From the NCBI GenBank assembly GCA_016806145.1, contig CP063166.1, positions 744,001 through 808,000 of the forward strand: a stretch of 64,000 bases of DNA, given 5' to 3'. Both the position numbers and the translations under genes were made by a program. The stretch is from Variovorax paradoxus. GTDB lineage: Bacteria > Pseudomonadota > Gammaproteobacteria > Burkholderiales > Burkholderiaceae_C. Each line of letters opens with the position of its first letter. Positions within the stretch are counted from its first letter, which is position 1. A model generated the notes under the pieces. It did no database searches. It was not told where the DNA came from and saw only the letters and a list, made by a program, of their open reading frames with translations. Shown here in pieces: positions 10,939-20,147 of this stretch.

Positions 10939-11436
10939 TCAGGCGGGCCGGCTCGCGAGGTACCTGGCGAGGTTGGCGGCGGCGGTGGCGCGCACCTTGT
11001 TGCGCAGCATCGGCGACCAGCCCAGCAGCAGCCCCGGCGTGCCCAGCGCCTGGCGCGACCAGGTCCAGAACGGGAAGCTGTCGCGGTGGGTGGCGATCAG
11101 GCCCTCGGGCGTGAAGCCGAAGCGCGCGTCGATGCTGTTGTCGACCAGGCGGCCGGTGGCGCTGAAGCGGTAGTGGGCGTCCCAGTGGGCGCTGCCGCCG
11201 CGCTCGTCGGCGCGCACGTCGCGATGGCTCAGGCGCCAGACGTCCGCGCCCTTGGCCTTCGTGGCCTCGCACAGCATGCGCCACATGCCGCCGATCTCGC
11301 GTCGCCCGCGCAGCGAGAAGGCCTCGTCGTCGAACACCGCGTCGGGTGCATAGCAGGCTTCCATGGTGGCGGCGTCGAGCTGGGCGAACGCGCCGTAGAA
11401 GCGCTCGATGGTCTGCGCGTTGGTGGTGGCTGTCAT
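10939..11436 (-). CDS. SnoaL/NTF2-like protein
   Basis: A 165-residue cone-fold protein. It starts TIERFYGAFAQLDAATMEACYAP, the usual helix pair of nuclear transport factor 2-like enzymes, then DDEAFSLRGRREI, WDAHYRFSATGRLVDNSI and a C-terminal extension ending in LARYLASRPA. Members act as isomerases, hydrolases or binding proteins, and no catalytic signature is diagnostic here. It lies upstream of the GNAT gene on the same strand and probably shares its transcript. Confidence 0.75.
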   Translation of the reverse strand: MTATTNAQTIERFYGAFAQLDAATMEACYAPDAVFDDEAFSLRGRREIGGMWRMLCEATKAKGADVWRLSHRDVRADERGGSAHWDAHYRFSATGRLVDNSIDARFGFTPEGLIATHRDSFPFWTWSRQALGTPGLLLGWSPMLRNKVRATAAANLARYLASRPA

Positions 11437-11476
11437 GGGCCTCGGGCGCCGGCGGCGCGGTGGTTGGGGAAGAGGG

Positions 11477-12373
11477 TCAGAGCGCGGCCGGAAGGCTGCG
11501 CACCAGGAAATCATAGACCGCGCGGATGCGCCGGTCGGTGCGGACCTCGCGGTGCACCGCCAGCCACACCGGCAGCACGGGCAGCTTGAGCGCGGGCAGC
11601 ACGCGCACCACCTCGGGGTCGCTGCGCGCCAGCGACTCGGCCACGAAGCCGATGCCCATGCCGTGGCGCAGCGCCTCCCAGTAGACGCTGACGTCGTCGG
11701 TGCGAAAGCAGAAGTCCTCGCGCTGCAGCGGCGCGCCGAGCGCGGCCGAGCTGCGCAGGATGCTCTCGTCGCGGTCGTAGCCCAGCAGGTCGTGCCGCGG
11801 CAGGTCGCTCCAGTGGCGCGGCGTGCCGCGCCGGCGCAGGTAGTCGCGCTGCGCGAAGGCACCGAGCGCGAAGCGGCCCACGCGCCGCGCCACCAGGCTC
11901 GCCGTTTCGGGCCGGGTCATGCGCAGCGCGATGTCGGCCTCGCGCCGCAGCAGGTTGCTGACCTCGTTGCTGGCCACCAGCTCGATCTGGATCTCGGGCA
12001 GCTCCAGCCGCATGCGCGCCAGGATCGCCGGCAGCAGGTGGCGCGCCGTCGCCTGGCTGGCCGACAGCCGCACCGTGCCCGAACTGGCGGCATTGGCGCC
12101 GGCCACGCTGCGCGACAGCGCGAGCGCGCCGTTCTCCATGACGCGCGCCGACTCGGCCAGCTGCGTGGCCATGGCGGTGGGACGCAGGCCCTGGCCGGTG
12201 CGCTCGAACAGCAGCACGCCGAGCTGCGATTCGAGCTCGGCGATGTGCCGCCCCAGCGTCGGCTGGCTCGCATTGAGCAGGCGCGAGGCGGCCAGCAGGC
12301 TGCCGCTGTCGAGGGCCGCGAGGAAGGAGCGGATCAGTCGCCAGTCGAAATCGAGGTCGGTGCCGCGCCGCAT
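11477..12373 (-). CDS. LysR-type regulator, divergent from the nitroreductase-like gene
   Basis: A 298-residue LysR regulator. The winged helix-turn-helix occupies about residues 10-70 (FLAALDSGSLLAASRLLNAS, QPTLGRHIAELESQLG), followed by the linker helix and a periplasmic-binding-protein-like effector domain with VELVASNEV and FRTDDVSVYWEALRHGMGIG. It is divergent from the Tat-exported nitroreductase-like gene, and a perfect inverted repeat of LysR-box type sits two bases before its ATG. Autorepression and control of the neighbour are the obvious inference. Confidence 0.88.
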   Translation of the reverse strand: MRRGTDLDFDWRLIRSFLAALDSGSLLAASRLLNASQPTLGRHIAELESQLGVLLFERTGQGLRPTAMATQLAESARVMENGALALSRSVAGANAASSGTVRLSASQATARHLLPAILARMRLELPEIQIELVASNEVSNLLRREADIALRMTRPETASLVARRVGRFALGAFAQRDYLRRRGTPRHWSDLPRHDLLGYDRDESILRSSAALGAPLQREDFCFRTDDVSVYWEALRHGMGIGFVAESLARSDPEVVRVLPALKLPVLPVWLAVHREVRTDRRIRAVYDFLVRSLPAAL

Positions 12374-12375
12374 GG

Positions 12376-12395
12376 GATATTCAATTCTGAATATC
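12376..12395. promoter_or_regulatory. Candidate LysR operator
   Basis: A perfect 8-base inverted repeat, GATATTCA and TGAATATC, is separated by four bases. It contains a T-N11-A LysR box and is AT-rich against the local background. It lies directly upstream of the LysR start codon and about 20 bases before the divergent promoter's -35, a position suited to autorepression. Confidence 0.5.
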
Positions 12396-12415
12396 TGTTG
12401 TCAACGGGTGTCTAA

Positions 12416-12444
12416 TTGTGAAGTCATTCTTGACTTCCGATAAT
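12416..12444 (+). promoter_or_regulatory. Candidate sigma-70 promoter for the nitroreductase-like gene
   Basis: The elements are TTGTGA, 17 bases, GATAAT. The -10 ends seven bases before the ATG at 12452 and there is no Shine-Dalgarno sequence, so the transcript would be leaderless or nearly so. The call comes from spacing and sequence only. Confidence 0.45.
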
Positions 12445-12451
12445 CCCCGGC

Positions 12452-13636
12452 ATGGACGAGCGAAGAAACTTTGTCCGGCTGCTGGGAGGCGGTGTGGTGT
12501 TGGCCGCGGGCGCCGCGGCACTGGCCACCTGGTGGCTGCACGACGACATGCCGGCGGCGGCCCTGGAGATCTGGAACGGTCCGGGCGACGAGCCCGACGT
12601 GCGCCGGCGCGCGCTCGCCTATGCGGTGACCGCGCCCTCGGCCTACAACCGGCAGCCCTGGCGCGTGGACCTGCGCGAGCCCGATGCGATCGTCCTGTAC
12701 TGCGACCGCGAGCGCCTGCTGCCCGAGACCGACCCCTTCGGCCGCCAGCTGGTGATCGGCCAGGGCGCCTTCCTCGAGCTGCTGGTGATGGCGCTGGCCC
12801 AGCAGGGCGTGGCGGCCAGCGTGCAGCTGTGGCCGCAGGGCGAACTGCCCGCCGACCCGCGCCAGTGGGGCCACCTGCCGGTGGCGCGGCTGCGGCTCGC
12901 GGGCGGCGGCACGCCCGATCCGCTGTTCGCCCAGGTGCTGCGCCGGCGCACGCCGAAGCAGCGCTTCGACACCGCGCGCCCGGTCTCGGCCGAACTGCTG
13001 CAGGGCGTGATCGCGGCGGTGCCCGACGGTGGCTCGCTGCGTGCCGACGGCACCGTCGAGATGGCCCGCGTGCTGCCGCTGCGCGGGCTCTGCCTGGCCG
13101 CGGCGCGGGTGGAGATCACCACGCCCCACACCGCGCGCGAGAACCTGCGGCTGCTGCGCGTGGGGCCCGAGGAGATCCTCGCGCACCGCGACGGCTTCTC
13201 GCTCAACGACCCGGCGCTGCGCGTGGCCGTGGCGCTGGGCCGCTTCGACCGCGAGGTGCCGGCGCGCGAGGGCAGCCGCGCCTTCGAGCGCACGCTGGCG
13301 CTGTATGCCGACCAGGCCAGCACCGCCATGGGCTTCACCTGGATCAGCACCGCCGGCAACAGCCGCACCGACCAGCTCAACGCCGGCCGCGCCTACCTGC
13401 GCCAGCAGCTGCGCGCCACCGACCTCGGGCTGGGCATGCACCCGATGAGCCAGTCGCTCGAGGAGTTCGCGGAGATGGCTGCGCACCACGCGGCGGCGCA
13501 CGAGATGCTGCTCGGCCTGCCGCCGCCGCGCGACGCGCGCGGCCGCACGCTGCAGCTGCTGTGCCGCATCGGCTATCCGACGGCGCTGGTGCCGCCCGCG
13601 CCGCGCCGGCCGCTGGGCGAGTTCGCGCTGGCCTGA
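12452..13636 (+). CDS. Tat-exported nitroreductase-family protein (Acg-like)
   Basis: A 394-residue protein with a twin-arginine signal peptide (DERRNFVRLLGGGVVLAAGAAAL). It has a nitroreductase-like FMN-binding start, VTAPSAYNRQPWRVD, comparable to the S-x-x-N-x-Q-P-W motif of the mycobacterial Acg group, and a later GLGMHPMSQSLEE segment. Acg-type proteins keep the nitroreductase fold but may sequester flavin rather than reduce nitro compounds. Export of a flavin-binding protein by Tat is consistent with cofactor loading in the cytoplasm. No ribosome-binding site precedes the ATG, and the promoter -10 is only seven bases away. It is divergent from a LysR gene. Confidence 0.8.
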   Translation: MDERRNFVRLLGGGVVLAAGAAALATWWLHDDMPAAALEIWNGPGDEPDVRRRALAYAVTAPSAYNRQPWRVDLREPDAIVLYCDRERLLPETDPFGRQLVIGQGAFLELLVMALAQQGVAASVQLWPQGELPADPRQWGHLPVARLRLAGGGTPDPLFAQVLRRRTPKQRFDTARPVSAELLQGVIAAVPDGGSLRADGTVEMARVLPLRGLCLAAARVEITTPHTARENLRLLRVGPEEILAHRDGFSLNDPALRVAVALGRFDREVPAREGSRAFERTLALYADQASTAMGFTWISTAGNSRTDQLNAGRAYLRQQLRATDLGLGMHPMSQSLEEFAEMAAHHAAAHEMLLGLPPPRDARGRTLQLLCRIGYPTALVPPAPRRPLGEFALA

Positions 13637-14167
13637 TCAGGCCGCGGTCGGGGTTTCGAGCAGCTGCACCAGCGTGTGCAGCGCATGCCGCACCGTGGCC
13701 GCGCGCACCGTGGCGCGGTCGCCGTCGAAGCGGCGCCGCTCGGTGCGTACCTGGCCGTCGACCGACCAGCCGAACCACACGGTGCCGACCGGTTTGTCGG
13801 GCGTGCCGCCCGTGGGGCCGGCGATGCCGGTGACCGCCACCGCGGCGCGCGCCGGCGCCGAATGCGCGATCGCGCCCAGCGCCATCGCGCGCGCCACCGG
13901 CTCGCTGACCGCGCCATGCGCCTCGACCAGCGCGGCGTCCACGCCCAGCAGTTCGGTCTTGGCCGCGTTGGAGTAGGTCACGAAGCCGCGCTCGAACCAG
14001 GCGCTGGAGCCCGCGAGCTCGGTGCAGGCGGCGCCGATCAGGCCGCCGGTGCAGCTCTCGGCGGTGGCCAGCAGCCAGCCCTTCTTCAGCAGCAGGCCGG
14101 CCAGGGCCTCCACCAGCTCGGGCGTGTCGAGGTCGTGCGACGAAGGGGGCGGGAACGAGGATTCCAT
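13637..14167 (-). CDS. CinA-family nicotinamide-nucleotide amidohydrolase
   Basis: A 176-residue protein matching the CinA C-terminal amidase domain (PncC), which deamidates NMN to NaMN in pyridine nucleotide recycling. Signatures are LATAESCTGGLIGAACTELAGSS with the catalytic Ser/Thr region, SNAAKTELLGV, HGAVSEPVA and VTGIAGPTGGTPDKPVGTVW. The N-terminal MoeA-like domain of full CinA is absent, as in E. coli YgaD/PncC. It follows pgpA by eleven bases on the same strand and ends directly beside the convergent nitroreductase-like gene. Confidence 0.88.
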   Translation of the reverse strand: MESSFPPPSSHDLDTPELVEALAGLLLKKGWLLATAESCTGGLIGAACTELAGSSAWFERGFVTYSNAAKTELLGVDAALVEAHGAVSEPVARAMALGAIAHSAPARAAVAVTGIAGPTGGTPDKPVGTVWFGWSVDGQVRTERRRFDGDRATVRAATVRHALHTLVQLLETPTAA

Positions 14168-14178
14168 GGGTCGGGGTC

Positions 14179-14763
14179 TCACCAGGCGCGCCAGAGCGCG
14201 ATCACCAGCAGCGAGCAGAAGGCCGCCACCAGGTCGTCGAGCATGATGCCGAAGCCCGCGTGCCACCAGCGCACCTGCGCGGCATCGCGCTGCTTGAACA
14301 GGCCGTCGGCCCAGGCCACCGGGCCCGGCTTGGCGGCATCGAAGAAACGGAACAGGGCGAAGGCGACGATCTGCGCCCACAGGCCGGCCGGCGTCACCAG
14401 CCACAGCACGATCCAGAACGCGACCACCTCGTCCCACACCACCGCGCCGGGGTCGGCCAGGTTCATGTCGCGCGCCGTCAGCGTGCAGGCCCACCAGCCC
14501 AGCGGCAGCGAGACCCCGATGATCCAGCCGATCGCGGCCGGCGACAGCCAGTGCTGCATCACCGAGAACGCGGCCCAGGCCCACAGCGTGCCCACCGTGC
14601 CGGGCGCGAAGCGCGACAGGCCGGAACCCAGGCCCAGCCCGATGAAATGCGCGGGATGCGAGAACAGGAAGCGCGCGCTCGGGCGGCGGATGGAGGGCGG
14701 GGGCATGGCGCCGGAAGTGGGCATCGGACGGGCGGGATCGGAGACGGGAACGGCGGCGTGCAT
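14179..14763 (-). CDS. pgpA: Phosphatidylglycerophosphatase A
   Basis: A 194-residue membrane enzyme that dephosphorylates phosphatidylglycerophosphate in phospholipid synthesis. It shows the PgpA pattern FGSG-like GLGLGSGLSRFAPGTVGTL, DPGAVVWDEVVAFW with the conserved W-D-E, FRFFDAAKPGPV and GFGIMLDDLVAA, over about four hydrophobic segments. In many proteobacteria pgpA lies next to thiL; here thiL is about 6 kb away and pgpA pairs with the CinA-type gene instead. Alternative starts exist at internal Met 14 and Met 20, and the first 20 residues are low-complexity. Confidence 0.9.
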   Translation of the reverse strand: MHAAVPVSDPARPMPTSGAMPPPSIRRPSARFLFSHPAHFIGLGLGSGLSRFAPGTVGTLWAWAAFSVMQHWLSPAAIGWIIGVSLPLGWWACTLTARDMNLADPGAVVWDEVVAFWIVLWLVTPAGLWAQIVAFALFRFFDAAKPGPVAWADGLFKQRDAAQVRWWHAGFGIMLDDLVAAFCSLLVIALWRAW

Positions 14764-14940
14764 CAGCCGGGAGTGTCGCGCATCTTGCCGCAGCGGGTGC
14801 CGCCGGGGCGCGCGGCGCGTCGTCTTCGATTTTATTTATCAAAGAGATTGCTTGTTTAATTTGGGGCGGCGGCCTAGGATCCAGGCACCTTTCCAGATCC
14901 GGGCCCGGGCGCTTTCGCCGCCGGGGCCGACGCTTCCACC

Positions 14941-16406
14941 ATGGCCTCTTCCTCCTCCCCCGCCCTCGACCGCTCCCGCGCCGACCCGCCGGCCACCGCC
15001 GGCTGGGGCGAACTCTTCAGCGGCCGCAACGGCTGGCGCGCGCTCGCGCTGACCGGCGGCGTCGCGCTGCATGCGGTCAACGTCCACATCGTGACCACCG
15101 TGCTGCCCTCGGTGGTGCGCGAGATCGGCGGGCTCGACTGGTACGCCTGGAGCACCACGCTGTTCGTGCTCGGCTCGATCCTCGGCGCGGCGCTGTCGGT
15201 GCGCCTGCTCGCGGTGCTGGGCCCGCGCGGCGCCTGCCTCGCGGCGCTGGCGGTGTTCAGCGCCGGCGCCATCGGCTGCGCGCTCGCGCCGGCCATGCCG
15301 TGGATGCTGGCCGGCCGCACGGTGCAGGGCCTGGGCGGCGGGCTGCTGGCGGCGCTGAGCTACGGCCTGATCCAGCTGGTGTTCGCGCCGCGGCTGTGGC
15401 CGCGCGCGGTGGCGCTGGTGTCGGGCATGTGGGGCGTGGCCACGCTGTGCGGGCCGGCGGTGGGCGGGCTTTTCGCGCAGGGCGGCCACTGGCGCTGGGC
15501 CTTCTGGACCCTGCTGCCGGTGGCGGCCGCGCAGGCGCTGCTGGTGGCGCTGCAGCTGCGCCCGCGGCCGGCGTGCGGCACGAGCGCCCCGCCGCCGCGC
15601 CGCGCATCGCGCTGCCGCAGATCGCGCTGCTGCTGGCCTCGGTGCTGGTGATCGCGGCCAGCGAATTCGGCGCCTCGCTGCCGGTGCAGGCCGCGGGCGT
15701 CGCGCTCGGGCTGGCGCTCGGCATCGCCGCCACCCGCGTCGACCGCGCGGCCGCGGTGCGGCTGCTGCCCACGGGCGCCTATTCGATCGCCGCGCCGCTG
15801 GGCGCGATCTACGCGAGCGTGGCGCTGCTGCTGATCGGCACCACCACCGAGATCTTCGTGCCCTATTTCCTGCAGCTGCTGCACGGCCACACGCCGCTCG
15901 CGGCCGGCTACCTCACGGCCGCGATGGCCGGCGGCTGGAGCGTGGGCTCGCTGCTGTCGTCGGGGCGCGGCGGCGCCGGTGCCGACCGCATGCTGCGCGC
16001 CGGTCCGGTCGTCTGCACGCTGGGCCTGGCGGCGCTGGCCGTGCTGCTGCCGGCGCCGGGGCATCTACCGGCCGCGCTGGAGACGCTGGCCGTCGCGTTC
16101 GCGCTGGCGGCCGTGGGGCTCGGCGTGGGCATCGGCTGGCCGCATCTGTTGACGCGCGTGATGTCGCGCGCGCCGGCCGGCGAGGAAGGCCTGGCCTCGG
16201 CCTCGATCACCACGGTGCAGCTCTACGGCATGGCGGTCGGCGCCGCGGTGGCCGGGCTGGTGGCGAACGCGGCCGGGCTCACGCAGCCGGGCGGCGTCGA
16301 GGGCGCGCGCTCGGCGGCCGTGTGGCTGTTCGCGAGCTTCGCGATCGCGCCGGCGCTGGTGGTGCTGCTGGCGCGGCGCGTGGTGTCGACCACGCGCGAG
16401 TCCTAG
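14941..16406 (+). pseudogene. MFS drug-type transporter interrupted by an apparent frameshift
   Basis: The first half reads in one frame from ATG 14941 (helices from GWRALALTGGVALHAVN to LLPVAAAQALLVALQLRPRP) and would stop at 15651 after a meaningless Arg/Cys-rich tail. The second half reads one frame over, from about 15575 (RPAAAPRIALPQIALLL) to TAG 16406, with six to seven further helices. Together they make one carrier of about 488 residues of the DHA2-like type, so a single base appears to be missing near 15570-15580 in a GC-rich stretch. Either the gene is decayed or the assembly carries an error. The start is supported by the helix pattern only. It converges with the monooxygenase gene. 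Confidence 0.75.
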
Positions 16407-18109
16407 GCCAGCACCCCTTCCCACGGCAGCGCGCGCTTGGCCGCGCGCTCGCGCTGCGGCTCGCCGCGCAGCCGCGCCACCAGTTCGTACACGTCGGCCG
16501 GGACGTAGGCGCCGCGCCAGGCCACGTGCTGGTCGGCGCGGCACAGCACCAGGCGGTGCGCGTAGGCCGGCGGCACCACGGCGGCGTCGATGTCGAGCAC
16601 CGTGAGCGGCATGCGGTAGGCGTCGGCCGCGCGTTCCAGCGCGCGCACGTCGGCGCTGCGGTCGAAGCGCAGCAGCGTGTAGCCCGGGCCGAAGGCGTCG
16701 TAGAGCGAGCGGCCGTCGGCCAGCCAGAAGTGCGGCGCGCGGCAGCCCGGCACGGTCGAGGCCGTGAAGGCGCCCATCGAATAGGCCGGCGGCACGTGCT
16801 CGCCGTCGGGCACGATGATCGGCGAGCCGGTGTAGAAGTAGCCGAAGTTCAGGCCCGCGCAGCAGAACTGCTGCACGTTGAGCTCGTAGGCCTCCTGGCC
16901 GATGTCGGCGCGCAGCGCGTCGCCCTCGGGGCCGGGCGCCTCGATGTTCGAAGGCACCGCGCGCCGCGCGCGGATCATCTTCTGCGCATGGTCCATCGCG
17001 AACTGCGAGACCTGCTCGGTGATCGGCAGCCGTTCGGCCTCGTAGGCGTCGAGGATGCCCTCGTCGGCCCAGCCCTGCACGCAGGCCGCGAGCAGCCACG
17101 CGAGGTTGAGCGCGTCGGCGATGCCGGCGTTCATGCCGTAGCCCGCGTAGGGCACCCACAGGTGGGCGGCATCGCCCGCGAGGAACACGCGGCCGTTGCG
17201 GAAGCGGTCGGCCACCAGGCGGCGGCCCACCCAGTCCTCCTTGCTGAGGATCTCGTACTCGAAATCGGGACCGACGCCGAGGATCTCGCGCAGCGAGCGG
17301 TCGCGGTCCACCGAGTCGAACTCGGGCTCCTCGGCGTTGAGGTGGTTGTGCACCAGCCAGGTCTCGTGGCCGTCGATGGCGAACATGGTGCCGCAGCGGC
17401 GCGGGTTCATCGCGTAGTACGACCACGCGGGCTTGCCCGGGATCAGCGCGCGCAGGCCGGGCGCGCGGATGCAGGTCGACTGCACGCGCTGGATCACCGC
17501 CGTGCCCTCGAGCTTCGCGCCCATCTGCTTGCGCACCGCCGAGCTGCCGCCGTCGCAGCCCACCATGTAGCGCCCGCGCAGGCTGCGCGTCACGCCGCTG
17601 TCGAGATCGGTGGCGATCGCCGTCACGCCCTCGGCGTCCTGCGTGAAGCCGCCGACCTGCGTGCGGTTGAGCAGGGTCACGCCCGGCAGCGCGGCCGTGT
17701 GGCGCAGCAGGATCGGCTCGAGGTAGATCTGGTTGATGCGGTGCGGCGGCTCGGGCGTGGGCCACCAGGCATCGGGGCCCTCGGTCTCGGTGTAGCGGTC
17801 GCGCCGGCAGGGAATCGGGATGCGCGCGAGCTCGGTGCCGGTCACGCTGGTGCGGAACACCACGTCGTTCGGATGCTCGGGCGGCAGGCCCGCGTCGCGC
17901 AGCTTCTGCGCCACGCCCAGGCGGCGGAACTGCTCCATGGTGCGCGACGCCACATGGTTGCATTTCACGTTCGGCGGCTCGGCGAAGGCGCGCGTCTCGC
18001 ACACGATCGTGCTGACGCCGCGCGAGGCCAGGTCCATCGCGAGCGAGAGGCCCACCGGGCCGGCGCCGACGATCAGCACGTCGGCCTGGAGATCGAGGTC
18101 TTGCTTCAT
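16403..18109 (-). CDS. FAD-dependent aromatic-hydroxylase-type monooxygenase
   Basis: A 568-residue class A flavoprotein monooxygenase (PheA/TfdB/MhpA-like). It has the N-terminal dinucleotide-binding motif VLIVGAGPVGLSLAMDLASRG, the central DG motif GRYMVGCDGGSSAVRKQMG, the GD motif FLAGDAAHLWVPYAGYGMNAG that contacts the FAD ribityl chain, and a C-terminal thioredoxin-like domain (about 480-568). Such enzymes use NAD(P)H and O2 to hydroxylate phenolic or aromatic acids; the substrate is unknown. The stop of the Bug gene upstream is eleven bases from this ATG, so the two form an operon that a divergent LysR probably controls. Confidence 0.88.
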   Translation of the reverse strand: MKQDLDLQADVLIVGAGPVGLSLAMDLASRGVSTIVCETRAFAEPPNVKCNHVASRTMEQFRRLGVAQKLRDAGLPPEHPNDVVFRTSVTGTELARIPIPCRRDRYTETEGPDAWWPTPEPPHRINQIYLEPILLRHTAALPGVTLLNRTQVGGFTQDAEGVTAIATDLDSGVTRSLRGRYMVGCDGGSSAVRKQMGAKLEGTAVIQRVQSTCIRAPGLRALIPGKPAWSYYAMNPRRCGTMFAIDGHETWLVHNHLNAEEPEFDSVDRDRSLREILGVGPDFEYEILSKEDWVGRRLVADRFRNGRVFLAGDAAHLWVPYAGYGMNAGIADALNLAWLLAACVQGWADEGILDAYEAERLPITEQVSQFAMDHAQKMIRARRAVPSNIEAPGPEGDALRADIGQEAYELNVQQFCCAGLNFGYFYTGSPIIVPDGEHVPPAYSMGAFTASTVPGCRAPHFWLADGRSLYDAFGPGYTLLRFDRSADVRALERAADAYRMPLTVLDIDAAVVPPAYAHRLVLCRADQHVAWRGAYVPADVYELVARLRGEPQRERAAKRALPWEGVLA

Positions 18110-18120
18110 GCGCAGGGGGT

Positions 18121-19134
18121 CTATTCGAGCTTGATGTTGGCGGTGCGGATCACCTGGGCCCACTTGCGCGTCTCGGAGCGGATGTAGGCATCGAAGGCTT
18201 CGCTCGAACCGGGCGCGGGTTCCACGCCGAGGTTGCGCATCGCGGCCTTGATCTGTTCGTCGCCCAGCGCCGCGTTGATCTCGGCATTGAGCCGCGCGAC
18301 CACCGGCGCGGGCGTGGCCGCCGGCGCCACCACGCCGAACCAGCCGGTCGAGTCGTAGCCGGGCAGGCCGGCCTCGGCCACCGTGGGCACCTCGGGCAGC
18401 ATCGGCAGCCGCGCCGGGCTGGTGACGGCGAAGGCGAGCAGCTTGCCGGCCTTGATCTGCTGCAGCGCCGAGGGCAGGTCGACCACCGCGAGCGGCACCT
18501 GCCCCGCGAGCGCGTCGAGCGCGGCCGGGCCTGAGCCGCGGTAGGGCACCTCGACCAGCTTGACCTCGGCCATCTGCGCGAACAGCGCAGCCGACAGGTG
18601 CATCGCCGTGCCGTTGCCGCCATGGCCGATCGACAGGCCGCCGGGCTGCGTCTTCGCGAGCGCGATCAGCTCGCGCTGCGTGCGTGCCGCGATCGAGGGA
18701 TGGCCGACGATCACGAACGGGATCGCGGCCAGCATGCCCACGGGCTTGAAGTCCTTCAGCGGATCGAAGGGCATCTGCGCATAGAGGCTCGCGTTGGCCG
18801 CGAGCGCGCCCGCCGCGCCCACGCCCAGCGTGTAGCCGTCGCCGGGCGCCTTGGCCACCAGCGTGAGCCCGACGTTGCCGCCCGCGCCGGGCCGGTTGTC
18901 GACCACCACCGGCTGGCCCAGCTTCTCGTTGAGCCGCGGCACCAGCATGCGCACCACCGCGTCGGCGCTGCCGCCGGGCGGGAAGGTCACGACCATGCGG
19001 ATCGGCTTGTCGGGAAAGGCGCCCGCCGCGGGCGCCTGCGCGAAGGAGGTGCCGCCGGACAGCGCGGCGGCCGCGGCCAGCAGCAATTGCCTGCGCAGCG
19101 GTTGTGTCGCGCCGCGGGCGATCGTTGCGGTCAT
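18121..19134 (-). CDS. Bug-family (TctC-like) periplasmic solute-binding protein
   Basis: A 337-residue exported binding protein. The signal region ends near SFAQA (about residue 33), and the mature part has the Bug pattern: FPDKPIRMVVTFPPGGSADAVVR, VVVDNRPGAGGNVG, IGHGGNGTAMHLSAALF, VEVPYRGSGPAALDALAGQV and PEVPTVAEAGLPGYD. Bug proteins deliver carboxylates to tripartite tricarboxylate transporters or act as sensors, and no TctAB genes are nearby. It heads the operon with the FAD monooxygenase and is divergent from a LysR gene, suggesting import of the monooxygenase substrate. Confidence 0.9.
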   Translation of the reverse strand: MTATIARGATQPLRRQLLLAAAAALSGGTSFAQAPAAGAFPDKPIRMVVTFPPGGSADAVVRMLVPRLNEKLGQPVVVDNRPGAGGNVGLTLVAKAPGDGYTLGVGAAGALAANASLYAQMPFDPLKDFKPVGMLAAIPFVIVGHPSIAARTQRELIALAKTQPGGLSIGHGGNGTAMHLSAALFAQMAEVKLVEVPYRGSGPAALDALAGQVPLAVVDLPSALQQIKAGKLLAFAVTSPARLPMLPEVPTVAEAGLPGYDSTGWFGVVAPAATPAPVVARLNAEINAALGDEQIKAAMRNLGVEPAPGSSEAFDAYIRSETRKWAQVIRTANIKLE

Positions 19135-19237
19135 CGGGACTCCTTGAATGTGTGCATCCGGGTTCTGGCGCCCGATTGAACGCTGGGCGCATTCATTCGT
19201 AAATCAAGAAATTCAGAATCAAATATCATGTTTCCTG

Positions 19238-20134
19238 ATGAAAGCGAACTTCAGTCCTACGATCCGCCAGCTGCGCGCCTTCCTCGCGGTCTACCAGCTG
19301 CGGCAGCTCAGCGCCGCCGCGCAGCGGCTGTTCGTCACGCAGTCGGCGGTGAGCATGCTGCTGCGCCAGCTCGAGGACGGACTGGGCACGCGGCTGTTCG
19401 ATCGCACCACGCGCTCGCTCAAGCCCACGGCCGCCGCGCAGGAGATGCTGCCGGCGGCCGAGCGCATCCTGCGCGACGTCGATGCGCTCGCGGCCGGCTT
19501 TCGCGACCTGGCCACGCTCGAGCGCGGCCGCGTCTCGATCGCGATCACGCCGACCCTGGCTTCGTTCCTGCTGCCCGAGGCGATCGCACAGTTCCAGCAG
19601 CAGCATCCCAAGGTGCGCGTGGTGGTCAACGACTGCGCGCCCGACCAGTTCATCGCGCGCATCCTCGGCGAGCACGTGGACTTCGGCATCGGCACGCCCG
19701 AGCGGCCCGGTGCCGAGGTCGAGACGCAGCGCCTCTTGCGCGACCATCTCGCGCTGGTCTGCCGCGACGACCATCCGCTGGCGCAGGCGCGCGTGGTGCG
19801 CTGGACCGACCTCGGCCGCCATCCGGTGATCACGGTGCGGCCCGGCTATGGCGTGCGGCCGCTGATCGACGGCACCGCCAGCGATGCGGGCGTGGCGCTC
19901 GAGGTCGCGCACGAGGTGTCCTTTCTCTCGACCGCGCTGTGGATGACCGCCTGCGGCATGGGTCCGTCGATCATGCCCTCGGCCTTCGCGCGCGCGGCCG
20001 GCGATCCCGCGCTGGTCATCAAGCTGCTGAGCGCGCCGCGCGTGGCGCGCGACATCTCGGTGGTCACCAAGCGCGGCCACACGCTGTCGGAGGCGGCGCG
20101 CCAGTTCCTCGACGTGCTCAAGCGCACGCTGTGA
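19238..20134 (+). CDS. LysR-type regulator, divergent from the Bug-monooxygenase operon
   Basis: A 298-residue LysR protein. The helix-turn-helix lies at about residues 8-65 (RQLRAFLAVYQLRQLSAAAQ, FVTQSAVSMLLRQLEDGLG), with effector domain landmarks ITPTLASFLLPEAIAQFQ, VRVVVNDCAPDQF and EVSFLSTALWMTACGMG. I chose the ATG giving MKANFSPTIRQLR; an in-frame ATG 30 codons upstream would add a non-LysR leader overlapping the intergenic promoter region. A TATCAT element ends eight bases before the ATG. Its probable target is the Bug-monooxygenase pair. Confidence 0.88.
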   Translation: MKANFSPTIRQLRAFLAVYQLRQLSAAAQRLFVTQSAVSMLLRQLEDGLGTRLFDRTTRSLKPTAAAQEMLPAAERILRDVDALAAGFRDLATLERGRVSIAITPTLASFLLPEAIAQFQQQHPKVRVVVNDCAPDQFIARILGEHVDFGIGTPERPGAEVETQRLLRDHLALVCRDDHPLAQARVVRWTDLGRHPVITVRPGYGVRPLIDGTASDAGVALEVAHEVSFLSTALWMTACGMGPSIMPSAFARAAGDPALVIKLLSAPRVARDISVVTKRGHTLSEAARQFLDVLKRTL

Positions 20135-20147
20135 GGCGGCGTGGCGT

